The notes below the pieces were generated by a model. That model did no database searches and had not been told where the DNA came from. It saw nothing but the letters and a program-made list of their open reading frames with translations. Shown piece by piece: positions 1-10,115 of a DNA stretch of 64,000 nt. Positions within the stretch are counted from its first letter, which is position 1, and each line of letters begins with the position of its first letter. Made by a program: the position numbers and the translations under genes. The stretch spans positions 124,001 to 188,000 of the forward strand of contig NZ_LT896716.1 in assembly GCF_900187405.1 (NCBI RefSeq). Reading direction: 5' to 3'. Source of the DNA: Geobacter sp. DSM 9736. GTDB lineage: Bacteria > Desulfobacterota > Desulfuromonadia > Geobacterales > Geobacteraceae.

Positions 1-313
1 TGCCGATGATGAAGATGAATGCCGCATTGCGATGCCGGGGGTCCTCCAGATCGATCCTGGGCCAACCAGGAGCAACGTGTACCTTGTCCTGCCGCTCCTT
101 GTGAACCGTTCTGACCATGCCTATGGGGATCAGGAGAAGCCCCGCCACCATTACTGACGGAAGAAGGATGTAGATGATGAGTCCCAGGTATGGAGCCTGT
201 GCACGCATCACCACCGTCACGAGGAAGAGGAAGATGATCATGAAGAGGCTCGTGACGGCTATGATGGCGCCGCTGAGGGAGAGCCAGTTCTTTGCCGAGT
301 GGGGAAGTTTCAT
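1..313 (-). CDS. N-terminal part of a membrane protein, possibly a NapC/NirT-like multihaem cytochrome (partial)
   Basis: Reading the minus strand from an ATG at 313 gives about 104 codons that run off the window. A GGAG ribosome site lies 6 to 7 bases before the ATG. The protein starts MKLPHSAKNWLSLSG and has two strongly hydrophobic segments, roughly residues 13-33 and 40-62, followed by a charged stretch ending ...PRIDLEDPRHRNAAF. This two-helix start followed by an R-x-D-L-x-D-P-R-H-R-N motif is, as I recall, typical of Geobacter inner-membrane multihaem cytochromes with a NapC/NirT part, but no CxxCH haem motif lies inside the visible fragment. The membrane anchor is seen; the cytochrome call is inference from the motif. 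It is tandem with and downstream of the kinase gene at 405-2693. Confidence 0.45.
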   Translation of the reverse strand, partial: MKLPHSAKNWLSLSGAIIAVTSLFMIIFLFLVTVVMRAQAPYLGLIIYILLPSVMVAGLLLIPIGMVRTVHKERQDKVHVAPGWPRIDLEDPRHRNAAFIFIIG

Positions 314-404
314 CGCGGCTCCGTGGGCATTTTATTGAAAAGTTTAACTTCAGGGGAGGTTGAGTCAATACCCGGAAACCGGATGGTGGATGGACCGTCC
401 TTCT

Positions 405-2693
405 TCATCCCTTCTCGATGGGAATGGTGAAGCTGAAGGTGGATCCCTTTCCGGGGGCAGATTCAACCCAGATTCGACCGTGGTGCTGTTCCACGATCTT
501 CTTGCACGATGCCAGGCCGATCCCCGTGCCCGGATATTCCTCCCTTGTGTGGAGCCGCTGGAATATCTGAAATATCCGGTGAAAGTTCCGGGGCTCGATT
601 CCGATGCCGTTGTCGCTGATGGAAAAGAACCAGTGCATTCCTTCCCGTCGCGCCGAGACATGTATCCTCGGCGTCACTCCCGGTTTCCGGTACTTCAGGG
701 CGTTTGAGAGAAGATTCTGGAAGAGCTGGAGAAGCTGGGTTTCGGAGCCGCGGACACTGGGCAGTGCCTCCCGGGTAACGTCGGCTCCGCTCTCGGCGAT
801 GGCGGCCCTCAGGTTCGCCACGGCGCCGGCGAAGACCGCCTCCGTGTCCACCGTCCGGAGTTCTTCCTTGCGGGTAGTGATGCGGGACCAGGTGAGAAGG
901 CCTTCGATGAGCTTCTGCATCCGTGCTGCGCCGTCCACGGCGAATTCAATGTACTGCGTCGCCTTGTCGTCCAGCACTCCCTTGTACCTTCGCTCCAGGA
1001 GCTGAAGGTAACCAGTTATCATCCTGAGCGGCTCCTGCAGGTCGTGTGACGCCACGTATGCGAACTGCTCCAGTTCACGGTTCGAACGGGCCAGCTCCTC
1101 CATTGTCCGTTCAAGGGCTTCCTCTGCATCCTTGCGATCGGAGATGTCGAAAACGATCCCCGTCACCCGCCGCCTGTTCCCCTCCTGGTCGCAGTAGACC
1201 TTGCCTCGTCCCATGATCCAGTGGACGGAGCCGTCGGGCCACGTCACGCGGAATTCATCCTTGAAATGGCACGATGAACGGAGGGCATTCTCCATCGATT
1301 GCCGGATACGGTCCCGATCTTCCGGATGGAGAAGGGCCAGCAGGGATTCCGGCGAGTCGGGCTCCCCCGTGATGCCGAGAAGGCCGAGACACTGCTCCGA
1401 GAAGGCGGGCTTCCGGTTCTGCATGTCCCAGCTCCAGATGCCGATGCCTGCTCCCGCCTGGGCCATGGAGAGCCATTCCTCGTTCCTGCGCAGCGCCTCT
1501 TCAACCCGCTTCCGCTGGGTCACATCCTGGCCTATGCTGAGGATTCCGGCAAAGTCACCCTTTTCGTAAATTATCCTGTTGGTCCATGAAATCCAGACCC
1601 TTTCCCCGTTCCGCTTGACGTTCTCGTTTTCGTTCTGCTCATGCGCCGGTGGATTTCGCAGAATTGCCTCGGCCATTGCCGACATGTTCCTGCCGCGGCT
1701 GTCGGTTGTGGGCAGGATCGTATCGATGAGGGGTCTGCCTACCAGCTCCTCCTCCGCATAGCCGAAGAATTTCAATGCATACTGATTGGCGAAAGTGAGG
1801 ACTCCAGATCTGTCCATCCTGATGATGATGGAGTTCGCCCCCTGGACCAGTTCCCGGTACTTTTCCTCGCTTGCCTGCAGCCGGGTCTCGAAGTGTCTGC
1901 GTTCGGTATCATCCAGGGCGGACCCTATCATGCCGTTGATGCGCCCACGGTCCAGTAGCGGCACCACATTCAGAAGAAGCGTGCGCAGCGACCCGTCCTT
2001 GCGCACTATGGAGCATTCGTGTTCTTCCAGGCTGATTCCATGGGAAATCACGAGTCGGAGGCTCGATTCCAGCTGCGCAGCTGCCGATTCGTCGACCAGC
2101 ATCCGGAAGGGTTGTCCGAGGATCTCTTCGCACGGGTATCCGCACAACCTGATGGCTGCCATGTTGAGCCTGGTAAAGCGCCCCCACTCGTCCAGGACGA
2201 AGATCGCGCTGGACACTCCCTCCATGACCAGTTCGAGAAAGATGCTGGACTGGTTCAGTTCGTGTTCCAGGTCTTTGCGGGAGGTGATGTCGATATTCAC
2301 ACCTACCAGGCGTTCCGGCTCCCCCTTTTCGTCCCTGAAGAGCTGACCGCGCCCCTCCAGCCACCGAACCCTTCCATCCGGAAGCCGGACGCGCCACTCG
2401 GCCAGGAATGTTCCCGTTTCGAACGCCCGATGCATCTGCCGGACAGCTTCCGGAAGGTCCTCCGGGTACACGAGAGCCTGCCAGCCTTCGCAGGTGCATG
2501 GGAAGCTGCCTTCTTCGATGGCGTAAAGATACTGAAACTCTCCGGAGCAGGTGTAGGTGCCCTCCCTGATATTCCACTCGAAGAACCCGAGGCCGCCGAT
2601 CTTCTGAAGGAGCCGCATCTGCTCCTGGTTTTTCCGCAGCGCCTCCTGCGCTTCATTCTCCAGCCTGCGTTCCCTGCGGCTGCCGGTGCCCAT
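405..2693 (-). CDS. PAS(x4) sensor histidine kinase with phytochrome-type kinase module
   Basis: A 762-residue cytoplasmic kinase with no membrane segment. Four PAS-like domains can be followed at about residues 30-145, 148-268, 272-392 and 400-522, each ending in a D-x-(T/S)-x-R-K PAC signature. The kinase core begins SNRELEQFAYVASHDLQEPL, with the phosphoacceptor His near residue 550. It has the N box QNLLSNALKY, G1 DNGIGIEP and G2 GTGIGLASCKK. The ATG at 2693 has AGGAG six bases upstream. A promoter (2758-2785) precedes it, so it is probably its own unit downstream of the chemosensory operon. The core is almost the same as in five other kinases of this window. The ligand is unknown; multiple PAS domains suggest small-molecule, redox or gas sensing, which is inference. 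Confidence 0.92.
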   Translation of the reverse strand: MGTGSRRERRLENEAQEALRKNQEQMRLLQKIGGLGFFEWNIREGTYTCSGEFQYLYAIEEGSFPCTCEGWQALVYPEDLPEAVRQMHRAFETGTFLAEWRVRLPDGRVRWLEGRGQLFRDEKGEPERLVGVNIDITSRKDLEHELNQSSIFLELVMEGVSSAIFVLDEWGRFTRLNMAAIRLCGYPCEEILGQPFRMLVDESAAAQLESSLRLVISHGISLEEHECSIVRKDGSLRTLLLNVVPLLDRGRINGMIGSALDDTERRHFETRLQASEEKYRELVQGANSIIIRMDRSGVLTFANQYALKFFGYAEEELVGRPLIDTILPTTDSRGRNMSAMAEAILRNPPAHEQNENENVKRNGERVWISWTNRIIYEKGDFAGILSIGQDVTQRKRVEEALRRNEEWLSMAQAGAGIGIWSWDMQNRKPAFSEQCLGLLGITGEPDSPESLLALLHPEDRDRIRQSMENALRSSCHFKDEFRVTWPDGSVHWIMGRGKVYCDQEGNRRRVTGIVFDISDRKDAEEALERTMEELARSNRELEQFAYVASHDLQEPLRMITGYLQLLERRYKGVLDDKATQYIEFAVDGAARMQKLIEGLLTWSRITTRKEELRTVDTEAVFAGAVANLRAAIAESGADVTREALPSVRGSETQLLQLFQNLLSNALKYRKPGVTPRIHVSARREGMHWFFSISDNGIGIEPRNFHRIFQIFQRLHTREEYPGTGIGLASCKKIVEQHHGRIWVESAPGKGSTFSFTIPIEKG

Positions 2694-2757
2694 TGCCTGC
2701 TCCTGAAGGTGTAGGTCCTTCGTCCATGCCTTCCGGCCGTTTCGCTCCCGTATAACA

Positions 2758-2785
2758 ACTATAACGGGGAGTGGGAGCCGCGCAA
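2758..2785 (-). promoter_or_regulatory. Promoter A of the shared TTGCGC-N16-TATAGTT type
   Basis: On the minus strand TTGCGC (2785-2780) is followed by 16 bases and TATAGT (2763-2758), then TG. It lies 65 bases before the start of the kinase gene ending at 405. The same hexamers at the same spacing occur at 12155-12182, 17177-17204 and 22690-22717. Confidence 0.65.
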
Positions 2786-2844
2786 GACCCGATGAAATGG
2801 TATTGGGTCGCAGCCTTTAAGAGCGCGCCGCATGCAGGTAAAGA

Positions 2845-4281
2845 TCAATTGAAACTGCCAGGAATTTCTCCGTCGATATCTCCATCTGCTCCTTTTGCCG
2901 GCAGCGAGAAAAGGAATGTACTTCCCGCACCCGGTTCAGCCTCGACCCACATCCGGCCGTGGTGGCGTTCGACGATCTTTTTGCAGGAAGCGAGTCCTAT
3001 GCCGGTGCCCGGGTACTCCTCCAGGGTGTGGAGGCGCTGGAATATCTGGAAGATCCGCTCTTTGTGCTGTGGCTCGATCCCGATGCCGTTGTCCCTCACC
3101 GAGAACACCCATTCCGCCCCCTCACGGTGTGCAGAGACTTGCACCCGCGGGGGGATGCCCGGTTTCCGGTATTTCAGGGCGTTGGCCATCAGGTTCTGGA
3201 AGAGCTGAAGGAGCTGGGTTTCATCCCCGAGCACCGTGGGGAGCGGATCGGCGTTTACCTCCCCCCCCGATTCCTGAACTACCCTCTTCAGGTTTGCGAG
3301 TGCTCCTTCGAAGACCGCATTGGTGTTTACCGGGGTAAATTCGGCGCCCCGGCTGAGACGGGAATAGTTCAGGAGTCCCTCGATGAGTTTCTGCATCCGG
3401 GCGGCGCCGTCGACGGCATAATTGATGTAGGTTTCCGCCTTCTCGTCAAGCCGCTCACTGTATCTGCGCTGGAGCAGCTGCATGTAGCTCGCCACCATGC
3501 GGAGCGGTTCCTGAAGGTCGTGTGAGGCAACGTAGGCAAACTGCTCCAGGTCCCGGTTGGATTGCTCCAGCCGCGCGACCGTCTCGCGCAGTTCCTCCGT
3601 CCGTTTTTCCACCAGCTCTTCGAGCTGCCGCCGGTACCTGGTGAGCTCCCGCTCTGCCTGTTTCCGTTCTTCTATCTCCGCCATGAGCTGTGCCGTCCGT
3701 ACATCCACCTTTGTTTCCAGCTCGTCGTTCAGGGCTTCGAGATTGCGGCGGGCTTCCGATAGCTCCCCCGTGCGGCGCACCGCGGCTTCATAGACCGACA
3801 GAAGGAGGTCGAGTATCTGCTTCCTGTCGGACCTGATGACGTAGCGCTCCCCTTGGAAATGAAGCTCTACAGCGTTTGCCGGAGGGGGCTCTCCCGAGGG
3901 GGAAGGCCTGTAGAGCAGGTGTCTGATGCGGCTCAGGAGGTAGGGCTCGTCGTACGGCTTCGTGAGAAAGCTGTCGGCGCCGCACTGCAATCCCTTCAGC
4001 ACGTCATGTGACTCCGCAAGGGAGGTGAGGAGCATAACCGGGATATCTCTGGTGTCATCCTGCTTCTTGATGCCTGAGCAGAGGCTGAATCCGTCCAGCT
4101 CCGGCATGATGATATCGCTTATGATGAGAACGGGCCTGACCTGCCGGACCTTTTCCAGGGCTTCCCGGCCGTTTCGGGCCACCGCAGCCGTATAGCCGTT
4201 CTTTTCCAGTACGTGCCGCAGCTGTTCCGCCTGGGTCATGCTGTCTTCGGCTATCAGAATCGTTCCCCTGTTTCCGTTCAC
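2845..4281 (-). CDS. Receiver-histidine kinase (REC-coiled coil-HK), probable output of the chemosensory operon
   Basis: A 478-residue protein. Residues about 7-120 form a receiver with acidic pair ED, phosphoacceptor Asp56 in ISDIIMPELDG and a KPYDEPY loop. A charged coiled coil follows (about 150-245), then the same kinase core as its paralogues (ASHDLQEPLRMVASYMQLL, acceptor His near 257) and an ATPase domain ending in a GTGIGLASCKK box. The start is a GTG at 4281 that overlaps the cheB stop codon (GTGA), with AAAGGA upstream, so the two are translationally coupled. It is the last gene of the Wsp-like operon, in the place where Wsp systems have a receiver-GGDEF protein. It is therefore probably phosphorylated by the CheA at 5380-7578 and passes the signal on to an unknown regulator (inference). 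Confidence 0.9.
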   Translation of the reverse strand: MNGNRGTILIAEDSMTQAEQLRHVLEKNGYTAAVARNGREALEKVRQVRPVLIISDIIMPELDGFSLCSGIKKQDDTRDIPVMLLTSLAESHDVLKGLQCGADSFLTKPYDEPYLLSRIRHLLYRPSPSGEPPPANAVELHFQGERYVIRSDRKQILDLLLSVYEAAVRRTGELSEARRNLEALNDELETKVDVRTAQLMAEIEERKQAERELTRYRRQLEELVEKRTEELRETVARLEQSNRDLEQFAYVASHDLQEPLRMVASYMQLLQRRYSERLDEKAETYINYAVDGAARMQKLIEGLLNYSRLSRGAEFTPVNTNAVFEGALANLKRVVQESGGEVNADPLPTVLGDETQLLQLFQNLMANALKYRKPGIPPRVQVSAHREGAEWVFSVRDNGIGIEPQHKERIFQIFQRLHTLEEYPGTGIGLASCKKIVERHHGRMWVEAEPGAGSTFLFSLPAKGADGDIDGEIPGSFN

Positions 4282-5336
4282 TGGATATTCCTTTCCTCTG
4301 GGTGCTTCATCGTAAGCTCCCGCAGAAACGCCGGCATCCGTTCCGGAGCCAGTTCATGAAGAGCGGCGCCGAGCTGGAGAGCGGCCGCAGGCATCCCGAA
4401 GACGGCGCATGTCTCGCGTGACTGAGCTATCGTCACCGCACCCTTCTGCCGCAGGAGGAGCATTCCGTCGGCCCCGTCCTCTCCCATACCTGTCAGCAGA
4501 AGGGCTGCTGCTCTCCCCCCATAGGAGGCGGCCACCGACCGGAAGAGGCAGCAGACCGAAGGGCGCGCGCCATGTTCGGGTGCGCCTCTGGACAGGCAAA
4601 TCGTGCCATGGCGCGTCACTTCCATATGGATATCATCCGGTGCAAAATAGACGTGTCCAGGGGCCAGGACCTCTCCGTCAACGGCAATGTGGAGGGGGAG
4701 GGGGCAGCTCTGGCCGAGCCATTCCATCATCCCGGGAAGAAACCCCGCTGCCAGGTGCTGTACGACAACTACAGGCAGAGGAAAATCGGGGGGCAGACCC
4801 CCCAGGATCGTGTGGAGCACGGGAGGCCCTCCCGTGGAGGCGCCGATGGCGACGATGGAGAGCGCGCACCAGGGGGGGCAGCTGACGGCAGGAAGCCTGT
4901 TGGCGGGAGGCTTTGCGCCGCGGCTCCAGCGCCGGACTACCTTCACCTCCGCCATGAGACGCACCGTCCGCCGCAGTTCCTCGGCCAGCTTCCGGTACTC
5001 CGGGTTTCCCGGTCCCGGCGGGCGCCGGACCGTGGCCAGCGCCCCCGCTTCCATGGCCCGGAAGGTGGTCTGCACCTCGGTGGGGTTCCAGATGCCGCTC
5101 ACAATGACGATCGGCACCGGCGAGGTCTCCATGATGCGTCGCGTCGCCTCCAGACCGTCCATCCGGGGCATCACGATGTCCATGGTCACCACATCCGGCC
5201 TGAGCCTCCTCACCATCTCCACCGCCTGCAGACCGTCGGCGGCGGTGCCGACGACACGCATGTCGCCGCTGGAGAGGATGTGGACGAGAAGTTCCCTTGC
5301 CACAGGAGAGTCTTCCACCACGAGCACCGAGATCAT
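4278..5336 (-). CDS. cheB: CheB-type protein-glutamate methylesterase (WspF-like)
   Basis: A 352-residue CheB. The receiver domain (residues 1-125) has the acceptor Asp in VTMDIVMPRMDG. The C-terminal methylesterase domain (about 160-340) shows the catalytic Ser in GASTGGP, the His in VVQHLAAGF and the Asp in TGMGEDGADGM. CheB removes methyl groups from receptor glutamates and deamidates glutamines, setting adaptation of the array. The ATG at 5336 has GGAGG seven bases upstream. The gene sits between cheA-REC and the receiver-kinase. All catalytic residues are present, so it should be active. Confidence 0.95.
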   Translation of the reverse strand: MISVLVVEDSPVARELLVHILSSGDMRVVGTAADGLQAVEMVRRLRPDVVTMDIVMPRMDGLEATRRIMETSPVPIVIVSGIWNPTEVQTTFRAMEAGALATVRRPPGPGNPEYRKLAEELRRTVRLMAEVKVVRRWSRGAKPPANRLPAVSCPPWCALSIVAIGASTGGPPVLHTILGGLPPDFPLPVVVVQHLAAGFLPGMMEWLGQSCPLPLHIAVDGEVLAPGHVYFAPDDIHMEVTRHGTICLSRGAPEHGARPSVCCLFRSVAASYGGRAAALLLTGMGEDGADGMLLLRQKGAVTIAQSRETCAVFGMPAAALQLGAALHELAPERMPAFLRELTMKHPEERNIQ

Positions 5337-5379
5337 GGCCCCGCCTCCGTCCCGGCGGCATACTCTTCCGCACGTCCCT

Positions 5380-7578
5380 TCACAGCAGCCTCCTGATCAC
5401 TTCCAGGAGGTTGCTCTGGTCGAAGCTGCTTTTCACCAGGTATGCGCTTGCTCCCGCGTCGATGCCCCGCTCCTGGTCCTCCCGGGAGGCGAGGGAGGTT
5501 ACTATTATCACCGGCAGTGAAGCCAGACGGCGGTCGCTCCTGATCTTCGCCGTCAGCTCGAACCCGTTCATTCCGGGCATGTCGACATCGGAAACGACGA
5601 GATCGAAGTCTGCTTCCTGAAGGGTCCTGAATCCCTCCACGCCGTCCACCGCGGTGCGGACAGCGTACCCTGCCGCCTGCAGGATGTTCTTGAGAAGCGA
5701 CCGCGAGGTGATGGAATCTTCGACCACGAGGATCGATTTCACCTTCCTCTCCGCCTCTTCTTCATGAGCCTCGGGAGCCGGTGGGGGGGGCGCCCGCAGA
5801 GCTGATTTTATCAGGTCCGGCACGTTGAGAATCGGGACGACCTCACCGTTGCCCAGAATGGTAGCGGCCAGAACGTTCCTGACCCTAGGCAACTGGGGGC
5901 CCAGATGTTTTACGAGCACCTCCTGCTCATGGAGAACCTCGTCCACGCGGAAGGCTACACGTTCACCTCCTGCGCCGAGGATGACGAGCCTCGCAAAGGG
6001 TGAGGTGGCGGCGGAGCCATGCGCAGCAAGCTCCAGTACCGTTTCCAGGAGCGCCACCGGAATGATCCTCCCGTTGGCGATAACCGTGTTCCTGCGGATT
6101 TCGTCGGCCCCCACACGGGCCGTCCGCCTGACGGCGGTGGAGGGTATGACGAAATGCCGCTCGCCGCACCTGACCAGCAGCCCCCGGAATGTTGCCAACG
6201 TGAGGGGGAGGAGGATGCGGAAAAGAGTTCCCTTTCCCCCGGCCGTTTCGCAACCGATGGAGCCTCCAAGACGTTCCACCCGCTCCCGTACGATTGCCAG
6301 CCCCAGCCCGCGCCCGGAGATCTCTGTGATCATCCGGCTTGCGGAGACACCTGAGCGGAACATCAGCGATGCAACCCCCTCTTCGTTGAGCCGCTCGGCT
6401 TCCTCGGGGGATATCAATCCGAGGCGCACCGCCGAGTTTTTTACCCTTTCCGGATCGATCCCCTTTCCGTCATCGGCCACTATCAGCTCTATCCATTGCC
6501 CCTCCCTGTATCCGATCTCGATGCGCAGTTCCCCGGTTTCGTCCTTTCCGCTCGCTCTCCGTTCTTCGGGGTTCTCGATGCCGTGATCGATGCAGTTGCG
6601 GACCAGATGTATGAGGGGTTCCCGCATCTCGTCCAGGATGCGCCGGTCCGCTTCTATCTCCCCCCCGGTGACCAGAAGCCTCACCTGCTTCCCCTGGTCG
6701 TGTGCCAGATCCCGGACGACTTTTCCCATCATGTCGAGGAGTGACGAGAAGGGGAACATCGAGACGGACTTGAGGGTGTCGAGGAGCGTGTCGATCATCA
6801 TGGCGGCGGAGCGCCTGTCCTGGTCGAGCCGGTTGTTCATCTTTCCGAGGGCGCCGGAAAGGGACGCCAGCCTTTCCGACACCTGCTGCAGACGGGGTGA
6901 GTTCCGAACCTCCGAATCTTTCATCTCTCCCTGGAGCACCGACCATTCATTGGCCAGTTCCGCCGCGGCAACGGCCGCTCCCGCCATCTCCGACGACCGC
7001 TGGGCCGCTGCCTGCTTGAGAGCCAGGAACCCCTCCCCCTGAAGGAGGAGCAAATCGAGCTTGGTCTTTGCTACCCGCACCGTCTCGGCCATGAGCAGAT
7101 GGGCTGCCTGAGGGGGGGGGACCCCCTCTGCCGGAGAAAGGGGGGGGACTTCTGCAACGGGAGTCTCCTCCCTGCGGGTGATGATGTCGCTGAGCCCGCT
7201 GACGATTTCCCGGGCGGGGCCGCGTTCCGCCGAATCATCCTCAGGGGAGGCCAGCATGGCATAAAGCAGGTTGACTGCGCGGTGAAGGATGTCGAAGAGT
7301 CGGGGGGAAAGTGTGAGCTCCTTTTTCTTCAGGGCGGCGAAAACGCTCTCCAGCGACTGGCAGATCCGCTCGATTCCCGACAGGTTCACGGAGCGAGCGG
7401 CACCCTTCATGCTGTGCGCTTCACGGAAGATGATTTCCACCACCCGTTCCGCTTCTTCGGCGGGCATGTTCCTTTCAAGCTCCAGGAGGGATGATGCGAT
7501 TACCTCCAGGTGCTCCGCCCCCTCCGCCTTGAAGGTTTCGAGAAGTCTTTTCAGGAATTCGGCATCACGGTCGTCCAT
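5380..7578 (-). CDS. cheA: CheA-type hybrid kinase with C-terminal receiver (WspE-like)
   Basis: A 732-residue CheA. The N-terminal Hpt domain has the acceptor His55 in FREAHSMKGAARS. A long linker of about 200 residues follows, then the dimerisation segment, the ATPase domain (HLVRNCIDHGIE, DDGKGIDP, GRGLGLAIVRERVE) at about 280-460, a CheW-like P5 domain (about 465-600) and a receiver (about 612-732) with acceptor Asp in VVSDVDMPGMNG. A CheA fused to a receiver is the WspE/FrzE arrangement of non-flagellar arrays; the receiver may act as phosphate sink or modulator. No CheY-binding P2 domain is recognisable. Probable targets are its own receiver, CheB and the receiver-kinase downstream. Confidence 0.95.
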   Translation of the reverse strand: MDDRDAEFLKRLLETFKAEGAEHLEVIASSLLELERNMPAEEAERVVEIIFREAHSMKGAARSVNLSGIERICQSLESVFAALKKKELTLSPRLFDILHRAVNLLYAMLASPEDDSAERGPAREIVSGLSDIITRREETPVAEVPPLSPAEGVPPPQAAHLLMAETVRVAKTKLDLLLLQGEGFLALKQAAAQRSSEMAGAAVAAAELANEWSVLQGEMKDSEVRNSPRLQQVSERLASLSGALGKMNNRLDQDRRSAAMMIDTLLDTLKSVSMFPFSSLLDMMGKVVRDLAHDQGKQVRLLVTGGEIEADRRILDEMREPLIHLVRNCIDHGIENPEERRASGKDETGELRIEIGYREGQWIELIVADDGKGIDPERVKNSAVRLGLISPEEAERLNEEGVASLMFRSGVSASRMITEISGRGLGLAIVRERVERLGGSIGCETAGGKGTLFRILLPLTLATFRGLLVRCGERHFVIPSTAVRRTARVGADEIRRNTVIANGRIIPVALLETVLELAAHGSAATSPFARLVILGAGGERVAFRVDEVLHEQEVLVKHLGPQLPRVRNVLAATILGNGEVVPILNVPDLIKSALRAPPPPAPEAHEEEAERKVKSILVVEDSITSRSLLKNILQAAGYAVRTAVDGVEGFRTLQEADFDLVVSDVDMPGMNGFELTAKIRSDRRLASLPVIIVTSLASREDQERGIDAGASAYLVKSSFDQSNLLEVIRRLL

Positions 7579-7646
7579 CCATAAACTCCCCTTGCAACGT
7601 GAAGCAGGTAGAGGTAAGCGTCAGCGAACGGTACGTTTGCCTGTTC

Positions 7647-9401
7647 CTAGATGCGGTACCTCGATACCAGCTCTTTCAGCTTCCCCCCCAGCTGGTGGAT
7701 GTTGCGTGCCGCCGCTTCCACCTGCCGGGTGCCCATCACGTTCTGTTCGCTCGCCTGCTTGATGTTCTCCATCGCGGTGAGAACCTGTTCCATCCCTATC
7801 AGTTGCTGCTGGCTGGAGGCGGCAATCTGGGAGGCGGCTTCCGCAGCTTCCACTATGCTCGCGGAGAGACTCCTGATCGATTCGCCTGCTCGTATGGACT
7901 GATGCACCCCTTCGTCCACGGTCTTGCTCCCCTGCTCCGTCGCCAGTACCGCGGCGCTGGTCGCTTTCTGTATGTCGTTGAGGATGGTGCGCACCTGGGC
8001 GGTGGCCTGCTTCGATTGTTCGGCGAGGTTCTTCACTTCCTGGGCGACGACTGAAAACCCTTTTCCGTGTTCCCCCGCCTTGGCCGCCTCTATGGCGGCA
8101 TTGACCGCCAGCAGGTTCGACTGCTCCGCCAGGTCGTTCACCGTTGCGATGATTTCCCCGATGGCCTGGCTCTGTTCGCTCAGCATGATGATCCGCCCGG
8201 CGATGGATTCCATCTGTTGGCGGATTCCCTTCATCCTCTCGGCCACCTCCTCCACCGTGCTGCTGCCGGACTCGGATATCTGCACCGCCCTTTGGGCGGC
8301 TTCCGCCACCCGGTTGGCCTTCTCGGTGGAAACCTCCGAGGTCTGCCGCACCTCTTCGGTGGTGGTTGTCGTTTCTACAACGGCGGAAGCGGTCTCGGTA
8401 ACGCTGGCCGCTACCTGGGTGGTCGAGGAGAGTATCTGCCCGGCGGAGTTGGCGATGATGTTGACTGCGTCCTGGATTTCCGCCGTCATCGTCCTGAGCG
8501 CGTCCGACATGGTGGTGAGAGCCCGGCCTAGGCTGTCTCGCTGCGACTGGACACCCAATACGGCGGAGAGATTTCCCGATGCGACCTGCTCCGCCATCTC
8601 GGCCACGCGTCCCAGGTAGCCGTTCATCTGCTGGAATGCCAGAGTCAGCTGGCCGACCTCGTCGTGCCGCTCCCTGGGTATCTCCGGGGTGCTGAAATCC
8701 CCCGAAGCTATTGCCTGCGCGCGTGCAGTAAGTTCTTTCAGCGGATCGGAGATGGCGCGGTTGAGGAGGGTGGTGAGGAAAATTGCCGCAACCAGCGCCA
8801 TGGCGCTTATCGTAGTGAAGATCCTTCCGAGCCTGTCCACGCTTTTCGACGCTGCACTGATTTCACCCTCCGCCCGTTTCTGGATCTGGGTGATAAGGTC
8901 GTCGGTCACGGCTCCCATCTGCCTGTTTCGCTCCTGCTGGACGCCGAAGAGAAGCAGCTTCGCCTTCTCCGCCTCGCCGGCCATTATGAGCGGTATCTCC
9001 TGCTCGAATCTCGTCTGAACGAACTCCTTGCGTAACGACATAAGTTCCTTGAGACGGGGGAAGAACACCGGCTCGTTCTGCAGGCGTTTCTCAAGACGCG
9101 TGAAAAGCTCATCGTTATTCTCCGTCTGTTTCCGGATCTCCTGAAGCGAGCGGTCCCGTAAGAGACGGTCATCGCTGGAAGCCATCTCGATAGTGTGTGC
9201 CCTTGTGGCGAACTGGTTTGTCCGGATGTCCTTGAGCTCGAGGGCGGTTGCGAAATCCATCTCGTATATCCGCCGCTGTGAAGCCTCGATCTGCCTGATG
9301 CCGTAGTACGAGGTAAGCACCACGGCGGCGAGTAGAAGGATCATCACTGTGAAGGAGAGGGTGAATTTGCTTCGTGCCGTTATGTCGTGGAACCACCTCA
9401 T
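7647..9401 (-). CDS. Methyl-accepting chemotaxis protein (WspA-like)
   Basis: A 584-residue receptor. It has transmembrane helix 1 at about residues 12-33, a periplasmic four-helix-bundle type sensor of about 160 residues (to residue 195), a second membrane helix at about 197-217, a HAMP domain, and a cytoplasmic signalling helix pair. The conserved tip [20 protein letters not shown] is intact, so it should bind CheA and CheW. It ends [10 protein letters not shown] and lacks a CheR-docking pentapeptide. GGAGG stands seven bases before the ATG at 9401. It is the only receptor inside this operon, so it probably supplies the signal for the whole array. The ligand is unknown; Wsp receptors respond to surface contact, but that cannot be carried over from sequence alone. 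Confidence 0.95.
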   Translation of the reverse strand: MRWFHDITARSKFTLSFTVMILLLAAVVLTSYYGIRQIEASQRRIYEMDFATALELKDIRTNQFATRAHTIEMASSDDRLLRDRSLQEIRKQTENNDELFTRLEKRLQNEPVFFPRLKELMSLRKEFVQTRFEQEIPLIMAGEAEKAKLLLFGVQQERNRQMGAVTDDLITQIQKRAEGEISAASKSVDRLGRIFTTISAMALVAAIFLTTLLNRAISDPLKELTARAQAIASGDFSTPEIPRERHDEVGQLTLAFQQMNGYLGRVAEMAEQVASGNLSAVLGVQSQRDSLGRALTTMSDALRTMTAEIQDAVNIIANSAGQILSSTTQVAASVTETASAVVETTTTTEEVRQTSEVSTEKANRVAEAAQRAVQISESGSSTVEEVAERMKGIRQQMESIAGRIIMLSEQSQAIGEIIATVNDLAEQSNLLAVNAAIEAAKAGEHGKGFSVVAQEVKNLAEQSKQATAQVRTILNDIQKATSAAVLATEQGSKTVDEGVHQSIRAGESIRSLSASIVEAAEAASQIAASSQQQLIGMEQVLTAMENIKQASEQNVMGTRQVEAAARNIHQLGGKLKELVSRYRI

Positions 9402-9423
9402 GGGTCGTCCTCCTCTCGAATGG

Positions 9424-10041
9424 TCATCCCGCTTCTTCGTTCACGATCAGACGCGGGTCCGCCAGGATGGCGGCAACGTCGAGAACTGCTGTACGGTCTT
9501 CCGTCATTCCCTTGATGTATGCGCTGTTAATTCCGGCGGAACCGGCTCCTTCCTGGAGCGCCTTGCGGGGCAGCATCCGGACGCCGAGAATACGGTCGGC
9601 CAAGACGCCGAGCTCCATACCGCCGGTGCTTAGTATGATGATCCCCGCGCCCTCCCTCCTCCTCTCTCCTGAGATGCCGAAAAAGATTTCGAGGTCAGTC
9701 AGCGACAGGAGCATCCCCCTGATGTTCATGATCCCCGCGATGAAGGGGGGCGTGCAGGGGAGGGGAACCAGATCCCGGAGCGGATGGACTTCCCGGACGT
9801 ACCCGATATCGATACCGTACTGATGCTCACCGAGGAGGAAGTCCAGGATATGCAACGTTTCTTCCGGCTCCCTCCGTTCCGGAGGACGTGCCAGGTCCCG
9901 CGCCCGCTTCTCCAGTATTCGGCGCCGCGCTTCCTGGTCAGGCAACCATTCCTGCCCGGCTCTGACCGCCGCCTCTTCAAGGCGGGCATGAACCGCCCGC
10001 CAGTCGATGGATCCGGTATCTTCTCCGCTGAACTCCTTCAC
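9424..10041 (-). CDS. cheW: CheW adaptor with N-terminal extension (WspD-like)
   Basis: A 205-residue protein. Residues 1-62 are a charged extension ([18 protein letters not shown]...) similar in style to WspD-type adaptors. Residues about 63-200 form a CheW domain starting [20 protein letters not shown], with the conserved NIRG segment at [17 protein letters not shown]. CheW joins receptors to CheA. The start is a GTG at 10041 with AAGGAG ten bases before it. This is the second of two CheW genes flanking cheR. The order cheW-cheR-cheW matches wspB-wspC-wspD. Confidence 0.93.
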   Translation of the reverse strand: MKEFSGEDTGSIDWRAVHARLEEAAVRAGQEWLPDQEARRRILEKRARDLARPPERREPEETLHILDFLLGEHQYGIDIGYVREVHPLRDLVPLPCTPPFIAGIMNIRGMLLSLTDLEIFFGISGERRREGAGIIILSTGGMELGVLADRILGVRMLPRKALQEGAGSAGINSAYIKGMTEDRTAVLDVAAILADPRLIVNEEAG

Positions 10042-10115
10042 TCGCTGACCGCTCCTTCAAATCCGCCATTCAACGCGCCGGCAGCCACAAGGGTGATTCA
10101 GCCTCCCCCCTGGGC